A stretch of 64,000 nt of DNA from Siphonodentalium dalli (GCA_032622095.1 CP136062.1:138090351-138154350), one strand, 5' to 3'. Shown: positions 22,996 through 36,007, counted from the stretch's first letter. Notes: generated by a model not told the origin, from the sequence alone. Numbers and translations are program-made.

Positions 22996-23635
22996 GTAGA
23001 TTAACAAATTTAGTGACCTATTTTTATATTACGAAAGAAAATAAATATGTAAAAGTGTACTGCCAGCATACTTATATTACTTCTGTATTGGAATCGGTAT
23101 AGAGCAAAACCCAAAGATGAAACGAACCTGGTGATTCATAGGAACACCAAGCCATATCAGGTCGGCATCGTTAGCATACGATGACTAACAGTAGATTACC
23201 CATCAAAATACAAAGATAGCGAACTCACAAAACCACAACTCATCGATAGAGATCATTGTTTCAACAGACGAGCCACTTTTTTTCACAAAACGTTGTCGCG
23301 AACATTTTTTCTCGATCTCTGAACACTATCACGTCATCCCGACGATTTCTTACAAATTAGCTGGAACGTATTTGAACTCGTTTTTCATCGAGCGATGTTA
23401 AAGACACCTGGTCGTCTGCGATTGATGGGTATTGGTTTCGCCGATGTTAAGCGTTGCACTTCGTGCCCCCGCCTCAATGGTTGTAATGATTTATGGAAAC
23501 CTTGAGACATCGTAGATGGAAAGAGATGAGTGTAATTTCATATGTGCAACAGGTTGCTAAGTGAATTTGTGGTTCTTAATATTCGTGATGTCTCTCTTCC
23601 AAACGATGATCAAATCACCGGAACACCACATCGGT
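22996..23635. other. Non-coding stretch, nothing recognised
   Basis: No gene or repeat pattern that I can see. Open frames are short. Confidence 0.45.
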
Positions 23636-23783
23636 GAACACACAGTAATGCCCTAAATAATCGACTCCTTAACCACAGCAGAATTATGGGTAAATTTTCA
23701 AAATTTAGTCGGAAATATGGCTTGTTGCCATTCATCGGAACGCTCTCCGTGAGTCGATTATTTAGGGCATCACTGTATGTTCT
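23636..23783. mobile_element. Palindromic MITE, Tc1/mariner-like (family A, copy 3)
   Basis: Termini ACAGTAATGCCCTAAATAAT and its reverse complement (ATTTAGGGCATCACTGT), with the family interior GGATTTAGTC-like and GAAATATGGCTTGTTGCC. The symmetry extends a few bases outward (GAACACACAGT against ACTGTATGTTC). Confidence 0.85.
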
Positions 23784-23995
23784 CACTATATTATGTATCG
23801 ACAATGAGACGACACACGCTAAGACTATATAATGTACAAAAGGTCCACAATACTACATGTAAGTATGTGCCATACTAATTGACCCGATTCGAACAGGAAA
23901 GTAGTGGGAATAACGAACCTCGGTCGCTTATGCGTGTAAATATGTGGCCAAATTCGCTCGGAAAGGCGCGGACATTTATCTCTCTCCTGTATACA

Positions 23996-24252
23996 TGACT
24001 ATTTCTTTGACTTGGGGGGGGGGTGGATCGAGTCGAGCTCAAAAGTTATCATGCAGATATCGATTTTTGAAATCTGTTATTTTTCACCACCTGGGCTATT
24101 TTATACTATAGTTGACAGTGGTTAGCATTATTTTTTGGCAATTAATCGATTCTGATAACTGAAGCGGCATTTCAAGAAATGTTGTTGCTTTTGTTGTTGG
24201 AATCTGATGATATGGGGACCATCAAATCGGATTGTGTATCTTTGACCTTTCA
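23996..24252 (-). mobile_element. TTAA-type MITE, family B, partial inverted copy
   Basis: Reads, on the minus strand, from ATCCGATTTGATGGTCCCCA through ACAACAAAAGCAACAACATT to GACAGATTTCAAAAATCG and CAAGTCAAAGAAATAGTC. This is the order of family B at 62751. A G tract interrupts it at 24016-24024. The outer TTAA ends are not clear, so it is decayed or truncated. Confidence 0.7.
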
Positions 24253-25985
24253 GAAAGATAACTCTGCAAAACCTACGAAAAAAAGAAGAGACAATCCGCT
24301 TCAGTTGCCATACATAGAACTTGTAAAGTAACACAATAAACGGTATTTGCCTGTATCTTGGACTGGATATTTATGTAGATATTAAAGACACACGGACAAA
24401 TTTGAAACAAAATTTATCAAACTGTACTAAGGTGGCAAAAGATATAAGACAAATAGTTGCAATCAGAATCATTTGTATATGGTGCAGCATTCGTTAATAA
24501 CCACAAAAGCATCTATCAGTTTCACGTTTGAAACGAGTACCGTGAAACGGTCATGCATAATTTAGAAATGATTTATGATTGTCTAGACTGCTTTTGTGAA
24601 ACGCTCTTTATCAGAGACGATCATTGGAATTTTCTTCTAGCCCGTCAAAAATTCACTAAGGAGGCAGGATGATATAAATCGCGATAGAAATGGATATAGA
24701 CCTACTATGGCAGAAAGAGTCAGGTTACTACGTTTTCAACTGTTCGGTGAACAAAGACAAGGACCAGTCTACCGAGCGAAATTCGACAACAACTGTCTAA
24801 ATTTCTATTTCATGGAAATATAAGTACAATTATTTTCGTTTCAAAGTTGATAGAACTGCTTAGAGAATGATAATTGCTATCTAGCTGTCATCTGTCATTG
24901 TTTTTGCGACTCTCGTGTCTGTTTATTTGCGCGCACTCAATGTCTCTTGTTGAATAGACTGGTTCTTGGCCCCACTATGAGCGGAAAACACCATGCAGTC
25001 TGTGGTTGTACATGTACCAAATCACCCCTACAATACTTTATCGTCGAGCCAAAGTTCCATTAGGTTTGGAATTCATCATGTTAAAAGGGTCAATTATATA
25101 AGATTCGCACCTTTTTGTTGTATAGAGTTAAAGAACACATTGAGCTCTGACATAATGCAATCTTGAAAGTTTCGCAGAGACGGGCGTGTTTCACCTTTAA
25201 ATAAATCATCAGCACAAAACACAACACAACTGATTAATAAAGCTGTCAGTGTGGCCTTTAGTGTAATAGAAACATAATAGATCCATCATCGTCTATGTGA
25301 TAGGAGATAGATTCCGGCGCTTTTTGCCTATAGCGTTTGTTTTACAGACCAGATTCGTCCGGCCTTTCTCTGAGTGCGAATGCATTTACGCGGCTGATGA
25401 TCTCGTTGCGATGGCTCGAACCTAACAATTATAGAGTTCAAGATCATCAGGTGGTTTTGAAATATATAGTCTGAGGGAAAAACAGGTAGATACCATAATA
25501 ACCATTAGAAATGCGAAGGCCGGCAGCAGTGTACAGTTTGTATTCTCTTCCTTGCTATCTCACCTTTCTTTATGTCTCTCATATATAAATCTGTCTGCCA
25601 TGTGCGCGACAGCACAAAGTGTCAGCAGGCCTCTAACAGGCCCCTCTGATGCTGAATAATTATCCAGGTAGGGAGCCTATTTTAGCTAGTTAGAAATAAA
25701 CAAGTAATTTTTTGGCGAAAATTCATACCAATTTCTTTTAAATCGCTTTCGAAGAAGACAATCAAGGTTAGGATCCAAGTCCAATTTTTAGAAAGCAACT
25801 AATGTAATGCACAATTGATTTACTATACTGGCTCATGAATATGGTCTCCATATGTGTCACTAATTTTTCCACGGGAGCCAAAAATCGGACATAAGCGACT
25901 CTACTAAATCAGAAGTATAAAGTATCTGATTGTGCCATTGTGCACTGCATGGCTGTTGCCTGATAAAAATAGTTATACATTTTGG
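24253..25985. other. 1.7 kb non-coding stretch
   Basis: No repeat structure and no credible gene. This is one of the longest featureless parts of the window and would be the place to look for a conserved regulatory element or single exon by comparative alignment. Confidence 0.5.
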
Positions 25986-25989
25986 TTAT

Positions 25990-26390
25990 CGCATGCCAGA
26001 TTAAGATATCTGTCGTATACTGGCGGCCTTCGCTGTGGCTATAGGTGTTAAAATAGTCACACCCACTAAAAGCGCCATAAACAGAAATAATGTTATATAA
26101 TAGACAGACATTGTTCTTATACTAATCGTAAATATCGCGTACATTGCATGTTATTGTCACGTTTGTACCCTTGCTTATGTAAACAAACATCAAAAACGTT
26201 ACGGAACCGATTGTCTATAGACAAACACTTGGAGCTACCACATCGTCCAATGAAAATATTCCGTTGCCATGTGGAAGGCGTAGATAAAATTATTGGCGCA
26301 ATCAACAATCGCATTCAAATCACACCTAATTTTATTTTTAATCGACCCATTCTACACGCTGTCAGTTCAAAATCAAGCTAATCCACGTTA
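25990..26390 (+). repeat. Dispersed repeat H, copy 1
   Basis: CCATAAACAGAAATAATG, TAGACAGACATTGT, AATATCGCGTACATTG, TGTTATTGTCACGTTTG and CTTATGTAAACAAACAT appear in the same order at 49455-49600. Both sit downstream of a GGCCTTCG/GGCCTTGG block. A further shared piece (GGCCACCCGTCCCTTTAA at 26833, GGCCTCCCGTGCCTTTAA at 49876) suggests a longer element. Opposing short frames on both strands show no conservation. Confidence 0.6.
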
Positions 26391-27020
26391 CTTCATGATT
26401 GGGAAATGATCAGACAGAAAACGTGTACATAATTGTATTGTTCTTGCAAAGAGATGAATATTTTTCAATCCAGTTATAGTATTTTGTCCTAACCTACATA
26501 TATATATGGTAATACATACCAAATACGGATTATTACTATGAGTCGTATTGTGAGTTGTAAATTGTAGACGCACCAACTTAGGGGTTTTACAACCGACGTA
26601 TAAAGCGCGCGAATCTAAATAAGGAAATGGTGCAATATCGTGACTGCTTATAAACAATCCACTGCGCTTTTTGCGAAAAACTAAACAACAGTCGACCTGT
26701 ATTTTCTCGGACAAAAATCGTGTTTTGTGAATAATATCGCATTCATGTCATCATTATGTAATACTATATTAGTATATTCTTGAGGAAATTATCATAATTT
26801 GATGTTATTTCTTAATTATAACCTACAACGAAGGCCACCCGTCCCTTTAAGCGAATATACTCACTACATGTATCTCTCTCGATACATCTGGCCCACACAC
26901 ATCCATATTACCAAGACTACATTATAAGTAAATGCTTAATCGGAGGGTGTGTAGATTATTGTTTAATATATAATCACAACCACAGGGAACACGCGTGCAG
27001 GATCACTGTAATAAATCAAG

Positions 27021-27778
27021 ATAAACACCTTAAAAAAGAAAGTCCCCCCTAATATATTCTGTAATGTTTTTTGAGATATTTAATTGAATTTTTATGAAAC
27101 TTTCCACAAATGATTTGTGGTACCAGAGACATCAATCGTGCTAAGCACTGTGCTGTGAGGTGAGATATGGCTGAGTGAGCACGAATTGAATGGAAGAGGG
27201 GCACTTTTCAAAATTTGCAAAAACACAGGTAGAGTGATCAGTCATTTGGCTGTGCCTTGGTCCCCCACTTCTCGCACGGACTTGGAACATCCTTATCTGT
27301 TGGTACCTCAATGGCCTACGTGATGGGAAACATGGTTTACTGAAAAATGGCTTCAAAGAGACTGATTTCAATTGTGTTGCTCACGGCATGAAACTTCAAG
27401 GTGTCATTCCAAAGGAATGTGGTTCGACTGAATGGCCTGGGCATGCAGCGGGCACATTGTGTCCCGAAGATGACACGCATGTTAAAGTGGACTCACAGTG
27501 TGACTGTTGGACCAAATTTACAGCCAGTAACAACTTGTGTGGACAATGGAACACTTGAGTGACTGTCCACACACTGTTTTGCAACTTTTGAAAAGCACCC
27601 CTCTTCCATTCAATTCCTGCTCAGTCGGCCATAACATAACTCACAGGACGGTGCCTCGTACAGATTGTGTCTCAGATACCACTAAACATTTGCATAACGT
27701 TTAGTCAAAATCCATCCAATATATCATAATATATTACCGAATATATTAAGGGGGACTTTCTATTTTTGAGGTGTTTAT
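27021..27778. mobile_element. Inverted-repeat element of 0.76 kb
   Basis: ATAAACACCTTAAAAAAGAA and AGTCCCCCCTAATATATTC at the left are mirrored at the right (GAATATATTAAGGGGGACTT and GAGGTGTTTAT). A second mirrored block lies inside: TGAATGGAAGAGGGGCACTT (27188) against AAGCACCCCTCTTCCATTCA (27592). Arms of about 200 bp and no transposase frame make it a large MITE or small fold-back. No target duplication is obvious. Confidence 0.8.
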
Positions 27779-27795
27779 ATTAAGATTGATTTTAT

Positions 27796-30740
27796 AGATT
27801 ACTAGCAGGGTTACCCGGCGTTGCCCAGGTTAAAGTGATGTGAAACCCTCTGTGGATATTTGGTGGGAATAGAGAATACTCTTGCTCTCAAAGTGATACA
27901 CGTATTCTCATAAATTGTATATCCAAAATGGCATCACAAAACATGATTCTTACACATGGCTTATAAGTAGTGGCTCACCTTGTCAGGCCGGAGCGATTAT
28001 CATTTTGTTTATCGCATTTAATCCGTCCCACCAATAAAGAAGTATTTATTTATTTACAACTGAGTATACTTCAAACTTTATAGCATGAAACATGAACATC
28101 ATAAACGCATAAGTTCGAAAAAATAAAAGACGACAATATTGTGTTTTACATAGAGATGTATCAATCAATCAATCTAGTTCATCATATCTTCATGAAGATA
28201 CAGATGTTTTAAAGATATGTCCAGGTGCTCCTCTGTTCTGGTGATAAATATACTGGCTAATATTTTTTCAGTTTAAAAGAAATGATGTTATGCAAGTATA
28301 GCAGCTACATGTGCCAGACACAGCGATATTTTGAGTTGTTTATGTTAGGCGATGAGTCTGTTCTAAAAAATGAAAGAAATCCTCTGTATCGGGCAGATAT
28401 ACCCTTGTCAGATGTCACTTTTGGGGGATCATGAAAAGTCATGTGCTACGGACTGCGTTTTCCTTTATCTCAGAAGTAACCATATTTGACTGCACACTGT
28501 GACCACTATTTTTGAACAGACCTGCTCTACATTTCCATATCTTGTAACTTTTTTTGTGGAAACTATATTGAATGGGACAGACTCAATCGTGTTAAAATAT
28601 ATACATGAGCCATTATAATATGCAATCCTCTGACGATTCAAGGTCCCTCAGCTTGAATGAATATATGTATCTCTTAAATAGATTGATATAAATATACTTT
28701 TAATGCTTTCTTCTATGTATCTGTGTTGCTAGATCATTATAGGAATGCCCTGATTTCCATCCCCATATACATATGACAGTTGAGAAAATATAATTGTTCA
28801 AGTGACTTAATTGGGTCACCATTTGTCGAGATTGTGAAATTGGAATGCCAAAAACTCCTTAGAAAGACATGGAGATGGCCTGGGAGATGACTATATATAA
28901 CTTTGTTGGATATATCGGCGAATTGAACAATAAATGCTAGTGAATCTCCTCTCGCCACCCATGACCCAAACGACCCCAAATGTGATTTAATTCATCATAT
29001 TATTAGAGAAGAACGTGCATCAATTGGGTGGAATTAGTGCTAAATATATTTGTATCAACTTTGGTGCAACTCCCCTCGTGCTTGAACCGCGCCACTTTTG
29101 TCACATTTAAACCACGTCTATTAGACTCATGCATGCATCATGTAATGGAGATGATTATATATCAGTTTGGTAGTAATCGGCAACTAAACAAATTCTTATC
29201 ATAGTTATTACCCCCCCCCCCCCCCCCACCAATCTCTCACCCAAACGGCACCGTCTTTCAATCACACGTTTATATTCCTCGTATCACGGAGAAGAATAAT
29301 ATATCAATTTGGTCGAAATCTGCGCTAAAAATACCCCCTCCCCTGACACCGCACCATTATCTTACTTGTAAAAAGTTACCCCTGTTAGGCCGCTTTGGTG
29401 CCATCTCGATTGTACCCTTAAAGTTAGATATAGAACACAGACAGATATCCGCAACTATTTGATTCATTGTATCATTTGAGAAGAACGTGTATGTGTTTGA
29501 TGGTAATTGGCACTAAGCATATTTTTATAAGTTTTTGGTGACCCTCCCGTCCCTATTTCGGACTCAAGCGGCGCCACTTTTGACATCATTAAACCACACA
29601 CTAAGACTCATTATAGAGATGAATATATATAAAATTTATGAAAATTGGCGAGTATACAAATTCGTATCAAATTTAGGGCCACCATTGCATATCTCTCACC
29701 GAAAAGGCACCAATTTGGCGCATTTAAACCACAGATTAGATTATTCGTATCACGGAGAAGAATATGTATCAATCAGGTGGAAATCGGCGCTAAACATATT
29801 GTTTATCAATGTTTGTGTCCCTCTCACCATCTAGGCACCCCTGCCTCGAATGGCCCCACTTTTGCCACCTTTAAACCACGCAATTAGATTCCTGATATCA
29901 TGGAGATTATTATTTGTAAGTTTGGTGCTAATCCGCGACTAAACAAATTTTTATCAAATTTAGTGCCCACCTCACCCCACCCCCATCTCTCACCAAAGCA
30001 GCACCAATATGACGTCTTTAAAATCGCACGATTAGATTACTCATATCATGGGTAAGAATGTGTATCAATTTGGTGGAAATTGGCGCTAAAACTATTGTGT
30101 ATCAATTTTGGTGCCCCTCTCCCTTTCAGTGCACCCCTGACTCGAATGACGCCACTTTTGACAGCTTTAAGTCACGCCATTAGACACATCATACCATGGG
30201 GATGAATTTGTATAAGTTTTGTGGCAATCGGCGACTAAACCAATTCTTATCATAATTTAGTACCCACATACCCCCCCCCCCCGCAATCTCTCATCCCAAC
30301 GACACCGATTTGGCGTCTTTAAATCACGCAATAAGATTCCTTGTATCATGGAGAAGATCTCAGAATAATGTGCACCAATTTGGTGGAATTCGGCGCTAAA
30401 ATTATTTGGATCAATTTTGGTGCCCCTCTCCCCTTCCGGGCATCCCTGACGCGAACGGCGTGACTTTTGACATATTTAAACCACACCATTGGATTCCTCA
30501 TATTACGGGGATGATTATATATAAGTTTGGTGGCAATCGACGACAAATTTGTTTCCGCCCCTCTCCCTTTTCTGCCCCTGACAACAACGGCGTCACTTTA
30601 GAAAATTCTAACCCTCGCCATTATCTTGCTCGTAAACAGTTACCCCTATTAGACCCCTATTGTGCCATAGGTGGTCCCCTGTGAATTTATATAGAACACA
30701 GACAGACAGACAGACAGACATTCGCAAATATAGATATAAA
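27796..30740 (+). repeat. CCCGGCGTTGC-headed repeat with ~300 bp tandem core
   Basis: Opens with GATTACTAGCAGGGTTACCC and GGCGTTGCCCAGG. From about 28720 to 30690 it is a tandem array of ~300 bp units, each of two related ~150 bp halves. One half carries TTTGGTGGAAATCGGCGCTA (29777, 30073, 30382). The other carries TTTGGTGGCAATCG and CGACTAAACAAATT-like blocks. It ends in ACAGACAGACAGACAGACAG (30700-30720). Long C tracts sit at the same unit position (29212, 30269). Head and tail match the plan of 22240-22995 while the core differs. Confidence 0.7.
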
Positions 30741-31389
30741 TTAAGATTAATCGAGGATTAATATTGGCTAAATAACGGATATATCTGAAGAAGTGTTTTT
30801 AAAGCATGTGTTTTGTTATATCTAACTCGATGCAAATCAGGTGGTCCAAGAATACCATCACCACAATCTCGCTGGATGCACAAAACTACACTTTTCTCAT
30901 ATAGTAGCTTGACTCGGTGTTAAATATTATGACATCATCGTTCAGTTTGTGATATAAGCATGCAATTTGGCACGAATAAGCAGTGTGGAGTACTGAAGCT
31001 TCTTTCCGACAAATCAATCAGAATGGTCAACATATTCATTATGGCCGCCAACTTTTTTTTTAAATGGCGCCGTTTTCAGCTTGTACATATTATATGTATC
31101 AAACACATTTTCTTTGTTTGTCACGCGAGTTTAGTAAATACAAAATGCTAATCTAATTATTAGTATGTAAAAAGACAGGTTTCTCCAGAATTGATACAAA
31201 CATTCTGATTTGTATATTTAAAAATGTTTCTGGAACGACCATGTAAAACTGGAAGAAATTCATTCACTTTGTGATACCGAATCAATTTAAATTCGATTTA
31301 TTTCTCTGATCAAGCATGGGATTTGGCATGGCTGGTCAGTGTAAAGCATATAGAAGAGTGTCGTCTGCTCATGTTTGTCTTGGGCTCTG
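30741..31389. other. Non-coding stretch
   Basis: No gene. An ATGGCCGCCAAC block followed by a T tract and AAATGGCGCCG (31042-31071) recalls the fold-back arms and the 160-bp monomers. Confidence 0.45.
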
Positions 31390-31545
31390 TATGGGTAAAA
31401 TTATAAAATTGTTAAAGAATACAAGAAAAAATTATTAAAATTGTAAAAAATTGTTAGGTCAATGCATTCTCTTATATATGCGAGGCGACATATGGTCGAC
31501 TCGCATATATAAGAGAATGCATTGGCACAGGGTAAAAAAAATCCC
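31390..31545. mobile_element. CCAATGCATTCTC hairpin with AT-rich flank
   Basis: TCAATGCATTCTCTTATATA and its inverse (31459-31530) surround GCGAGGCGACATATGGTCGA. The left flank (ATAAAATTGTTAAAGAATAC, AAATTATTAAAATTGT) is the inverse of the spacer between the two hairpins at 46936-47155. This is therefore one half of that larger element. Confidence 0.8.
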
Positions 31546-32084
31546 GACTTACGACTGGACAATCAATCAAAATGGTCGACAAAATATCACCGTTTCATAC
31601 AAATCCCATGCATTGATCGCCGATCACGATCATTGAACTACGAACCTCTCAATCTCAATGCAATCTCCTGCATCTCATCGGTCACATACAATCGCAACCT
31701 CTCACTTGGCCAACAATAGTCAACTGGCTAAAGTTGATCAGCTGCCCCAAAGGGTGCACTATAAAGGCAAACTTCAGGTCTATAGTTAAGATTTTATCCG
31801 GTTGGTTGCTTTGTTGGATATGAATCGTTTTAGTCTGAATCACTATGCCACACCACGACGTTGTCAGGTTAATTGGTGGGGACGTCGGCACATATCGTTT
31901 AATTTCATTTGGAAATCACTTATCCGCATGCATATATATTTACACCCATACATACATTCGCACTCGAATGCAGGACGTTGGTTGGTTGAAATCGCGCCAT
32001 GTGACTTGTTTCCCTATTATATACCTGAATGCAACTCGCAACGTACGCGCTATCAGAAAATCGTTGAAAGTGAACGATAAAAGC
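31546..32084. other. Non-coding stretch
   Basis: No gene or repeat recognised. Several overlapping open frames on both strands (60-119 codons) share no protein-like features and end within the next module. Confidence 0.4.
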
Positions 32085-33060
32085 TTATTATATGGGGGGG
32101 GGGGGGGGGGTGACATCAGCTTGTCCGTCCGTCTGTCCAGACGTCCGTTCGTGGGCACAATTTTATCCGAGCTTTTATTCATACACTTTTCGGTCAAATT
32201 TTAATACTAAGTACCATGGGAATTTTTCTCATCTAATATATATTTTTGGACTTCTGTTTATTTTGGAGAACGTCAGAGCACTCCTTCTCCATTCCCCCGC
32301 CACAGCAATAGGAATTCATGGGTTAATCGCGTGATAGTTAAAGAGCGTTCGTATCCACAGTGTCGTTGATAAAGAGCGTGTGTGTGTCCAGACATGAGCG
32401 TGTTGTGTGATTCGTACTTAGGGGTTCCTAGGAATGGGGGAGATTTTCATCGGGTCAGTTTTTCCGCCCGAGGTCACCTTCACCTTGAAACGGGTACCCA
32501 CAAATGATCTAATATATATTTTGGGACTTCTGTCTGTTTGTTTGTCTGTTAGCTATGGCCGGGAAAACTGCTGGACGGATTTCGACGAAATTTGTTACCG
32601 ATGGGTAATTTTCTCCGGGGAGTGTTTTGGACGGGTCAAATCGTGACCCCGACCTGACATTGACCTTCAAAATGGTCAATTCAAGGTCAAAGCCCGGACG
32701 AAGTCGGGTCACCTGCTATATAGTAATGTATAATTTTGTCCGATCTTTTATTCCTACATTTTTCTGTCAAGTTTGTTTAAACTGGACACATATATTTAGT
32801 ACCAATGGAACCTGTACACCTGCGATTATGAGGTCCGTCTGACTTTTTTATGTGGAATTATCCACCTCTTTCGACTTAGAAAAGTTTCGCAACATGCAGA
32901 ACTGTGTACAAGCTTGTATTCCTACATGTTCCGGTCAATTTTGTTATGCCGGCCGATTGGTCAATTTTGTTATGCCGGCCGATTGGTCAATTTTGTTTGC
33001 AGTTTTTCTCGACTGCCACGGGGGTATCCTTAGTCCCATTGGGACAGTCCACCTCTAGTG
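32085..33060 (+). repeat. GTCCGTCC/AAGGTCAA module and related copies
   Basis: After a run of about 18 G (32093-32110) come TGTCCGTCCGTCTGTCC, TTTATTCATACACTTTTCGG and a unit of the type found at 37135-38010 (TTGGACGGGTCAAATCGTGA, TTCAAGGTCAAAGCCCGGAC). It closes with CGGACGAAGTCGGGTCACC, a small hairpin. Beyond 32735 the opening block is repeated twice more (TTTATTCCTACATTTTTCTG, TTGTATTCCTACATGTTCCG). A perfect 28-bp tandem triplet starts at 32934 (CAATTTTGTTATGCCGGCCG). Confidence 0.65.
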
Positions 33061-33245
33061 CCATACCAACTTCCATCCACAATCCATGGACTGCATATAA
33101 ATCAACATCCATTTCTTAAATAGAAACCATTGTTGACCCTAAGGTACGCAAACGACAACTAGCCCAAACATACGAATCTGGTTCGCATCCACACCTTACG
33201 AGGGAATACATGGAATATACACAGCTGCTCTATCCCTCTGTGTGT

Positions 33246-33530
33246 GTGGTTTATGGTGACCCAATGAGTTATGCACCTAATCGACTGAGCCAACTCCAGG
33301 TGTATCCGATAGCATATCAGTATACAACGCACAAGAAAGGGTTGTCGGAAACCCGCGATATCGTTCGAACACAGTCGATGAATGTTTTTCAAGTTTTATG
33401 GTGGCCTAATGCGATATGCGACTTTCCAACTGAGCCCCACCCTTGTGTATCTGATAGCATATTACACAAGGCACAAGAAAAGGTTCTCGGAAATCCGCGA
33501 TATCATTCGAACACAGTCTATAAGCTCTGA
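33246..33530 (+). repeat. ~150 bp direct tandem duplication with an in-frame gap
   Basis: Two related segments (33246-33378 and 33398-33525) share GATAGCATAT, GCACAAGAAA, TCGGAAANCCGCGATATC and TTCGAACACAGTC. Read in the appropriate plus frames, both give YG..M.YA...LS...VY.IAY, then HKK..SE.RDI.RTQS, with a one-codon gap between them. This could be a decayed coding repeat or coincidence. No family is recognised and neither frame exceeds 106 codons. Confidence 0.5.
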
Positions 33531-33619
33531 TATACTTCAACACGCGCTGAGTGCAACTAAAAGATATATATCTCTTACGGCCAATCACACTTACAGATCG
33601 CACCTACCTGCATCATAAA

Positions 33620-34073
33620 CAAAGGTAATTACGGATATTTGTTTTGGACAAGTAAAAAATGGAACACTTAAGTCGAAGTGTACACAGCATCCACACACCG
33701 CTATAAGCAGGCGGGTCATATAATAAGCGGGAAGTGGTCTTCAAATGCTCTTATGTGTTATGTGTCAATGGAAAATGAGGAGCAATGAGTAGAATATGTG
33801 TGTTGAGACTAGCGATTAATTGTTGATGCAATTGACCTGAGCGCATAGTGTGTTCCTGATTTTGTTGATGTTATACTTCGATGTGATGTACTTTCGTCCA
33901 TGGACGGTCGGGTTTTTCGACTTTCGTTTTTCGGATTAATAGGATATTTTACAAAGAAATGTGAATGATCACACGGAGTTTGGGTCTTCTGAAGGGTTGG
34001 AGCAGGTAAGTTCTTACAACTGTAATTAACCAAAACGATATAATATTATGTTTCCTATGCGCATCTAAATCCA
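33620..34073. other. Non-coding stretch, nothing recognised
   Basis: No gene, repeat or RNA structure identified. Confidence 0.45.
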
Positions 34074-34583
34074 GGTTAGATCATACCATGAATCTCTACT
34101 CTGGCTAACACCCGTAGAGATCATATTCCATCAGTACAAAACCTGTGAACTTTTTGAAGTTTTGACAGGGAACCTTATAAAGTCGAAAAAATAACGCTGG
34201 GAATATATTTCTTAGTTATCATCTGTTCCTCAATAATTTGTAAATCACTGTAGGTGAAGGTCCCAACTCGAAATTTTACAATTTAAGTGAATTGTGAGCG
34301 ATTTTGCTTTGCTTCGCTTACAATTATCGAAGTTCTCCTGGGTAATTAATTAAATGTTTATTGCGATATCTGCTCACAAACGTCAAGGATAAGCATGCAA
34401 TTTCGAGTTGGGATCTTCACCTACAGCGAAGTACATTATTATGGAACAGATAATAACTAAGAAATATATTCCCCGCGTTATTTTTTCGACTTTATAAGGT
34501 TCCCTGTCAAAACTTCAAAAAGTGGAATATGATCTCTACGGGTGCATGTTAGAGAGTAGAGATTCGTGGCATGATCTAGATCC
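34074..34583. mobile_element. Palindromic MITE, family C, copy 1
   Basis: ATCATACCATGAATCTCTAC and GTAGAGATTCGTGGCATGAT bound the element. Inside, TTTTGAAGTTTTGACAGGGA, TATATTTCTTAGTTAT and CCCAACTCGAAATT are each mirrored. Arms are about 200 bp around a 100 bp centre containing GCTTACAATTAT and TGGGTAATTAATT. Other copies: 44843-45350 and 60365-60927. Confidence 0.85.
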
Positions 34584-35409
34584 ATGTCTGGTTTGAATGT
34601 CTGGGATCAGACATTACATGTATTACATGTATATAATATTAGATGATAGTTTTAGTTGTGGAAGATTATTTGAGTAAATCGCATTCATTCACGAGATGAA
34701 GTATTCTATGAATATATCTGCATGTACAATCGACATTTATGATATCTTGGATTGCAACTCACATGATTTTATCCCAGGGAATATCAACTCATTTCCGAAT
34801 ATATCAATGCACTTGTCGACGCTCCTACGTCTTGAATTAATTTATGTTACTTGTCTTGTCTACAGGCACCGGAACTAACCGATATTTATTTCTTTATTAC
34901 CAAACCCGGAATAAAGAGACATAATCCACAAATAGCTCTTTATCTCAATATATACAGCGCAATAAGGAAGCGGATACATTATGAAATTTGAAGTGGAGTT
35001 TATCATCTGCAGTTTGAACAGCCAATACATCTAAAATATTATGCAATCACTATTATAGTGAATTTTTCTTACAAGTAGGTTCCGGGAACATAAATCTGAG
35101 ATAGAACACTTGCGTATGCATTAATTTCCTAAATCAAATAAGGTGCTGTACTTCTGTGTAGTTTATAATTTAAAAATATAGAATTAAATTTGTATTAATG
35201 TTATAACTTTGAGCGTGAAAAATCACGCAACACACAATATTAGCTCAAATTGAGAAATATTTCCAAGCGTTTTCTTGTTTAAAATGTCCAGACATTGCAG
35301 TTCCTCTCCTCAATTTTTAAATTAAATTTCTGACCGGACTGGAGGGTTGGAGTAAGGCAGTTAACCATCCCAACGCCTGCACCGAGCCGTAATAATCAAT
35401 CAATAATGT
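34584..35409. other. Non-coding stretch, nothing recognised
   Basis: AT-rich sequence with no repeat pattern and only short frames. Confidence 0.45.
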
Positions 35410-35565
35410 TTAACCCTTCCATTACTAGAGGTTACTGAAATTTTGCAAAAACCCTGTGTCAATGCATTCCCATAGGGAGCCTATACAAGCCTATACAAGC
35501 ATATATAAGGGTATACATTGGTCTAACAATATTTACATGGGCAGCTCCCGCCATAAAAGGGTTAA
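35410..35565. mobile_element. Short hairpin element with TTAACCCTT termini
   Basis: TTAACCCTTCCATTACTAGA at the left and CATAAAAGGGTTAA at the right bracket an inner CCAATGCATT-type hairpin (35459-35519). TTAA at both ends followed by CCC resembles piggyBac-type termini. These ends recur at the edges of FB1 (1653, 6958) and of 46789-47179, so FB1 may be a giant relative. Confidence 0.75.
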
Positions 35566-36007
35566 AGTGCTTTGCGTTGCATGTAGATCGGTTGGATATC
35601 ACTCGAAACTACGTGTGACAGTGAGAACTAGAACGTATACATGTATACATCCATATATGGGCTACGGCAGCTCTACTAAACACCTCTAGGTTTCGGACTT
35701 AGTTTCTCACTTGCGCCGCGGAATGCTAGGGACGCCCATCAACTCACCCCTCATATTATTAACACCATGTATACAAGAGTGAGAAGGAGAAACAGGGACG
35801 TGGCTAGATGGTCTCAGTTGGGGGTGCATGTACACCTTGAGCCAGACCAATCCATTTCAACCCACACCCCTTGGGTTGGAACTTTCCAATTGGTACCTCA
35901 AGTTTTCCAAATGTTAGAGAGTTCCAACATGACACCCCACCTACCTGTATGGTTGGAAAATATCCAACTGATGGCTGTTTCAGACCCAAATTTTGACCAA
36001 AAGTAGA
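35566..36007. other. Non-coding stretch, nothing recognised
   Basis: No gene or repeat identified. The 79-codon frame at 35767 shows no protein-like pattern. Confidence 0.4.

Noticed and set aside
31451-32334. Cluster of overlapping frames up to 119 codons as an exon-rich region
   Set aside because: The frames overlap in several phases and on both strands, run into a poly-G tract and a GTCCGTCC module, and show no domain.
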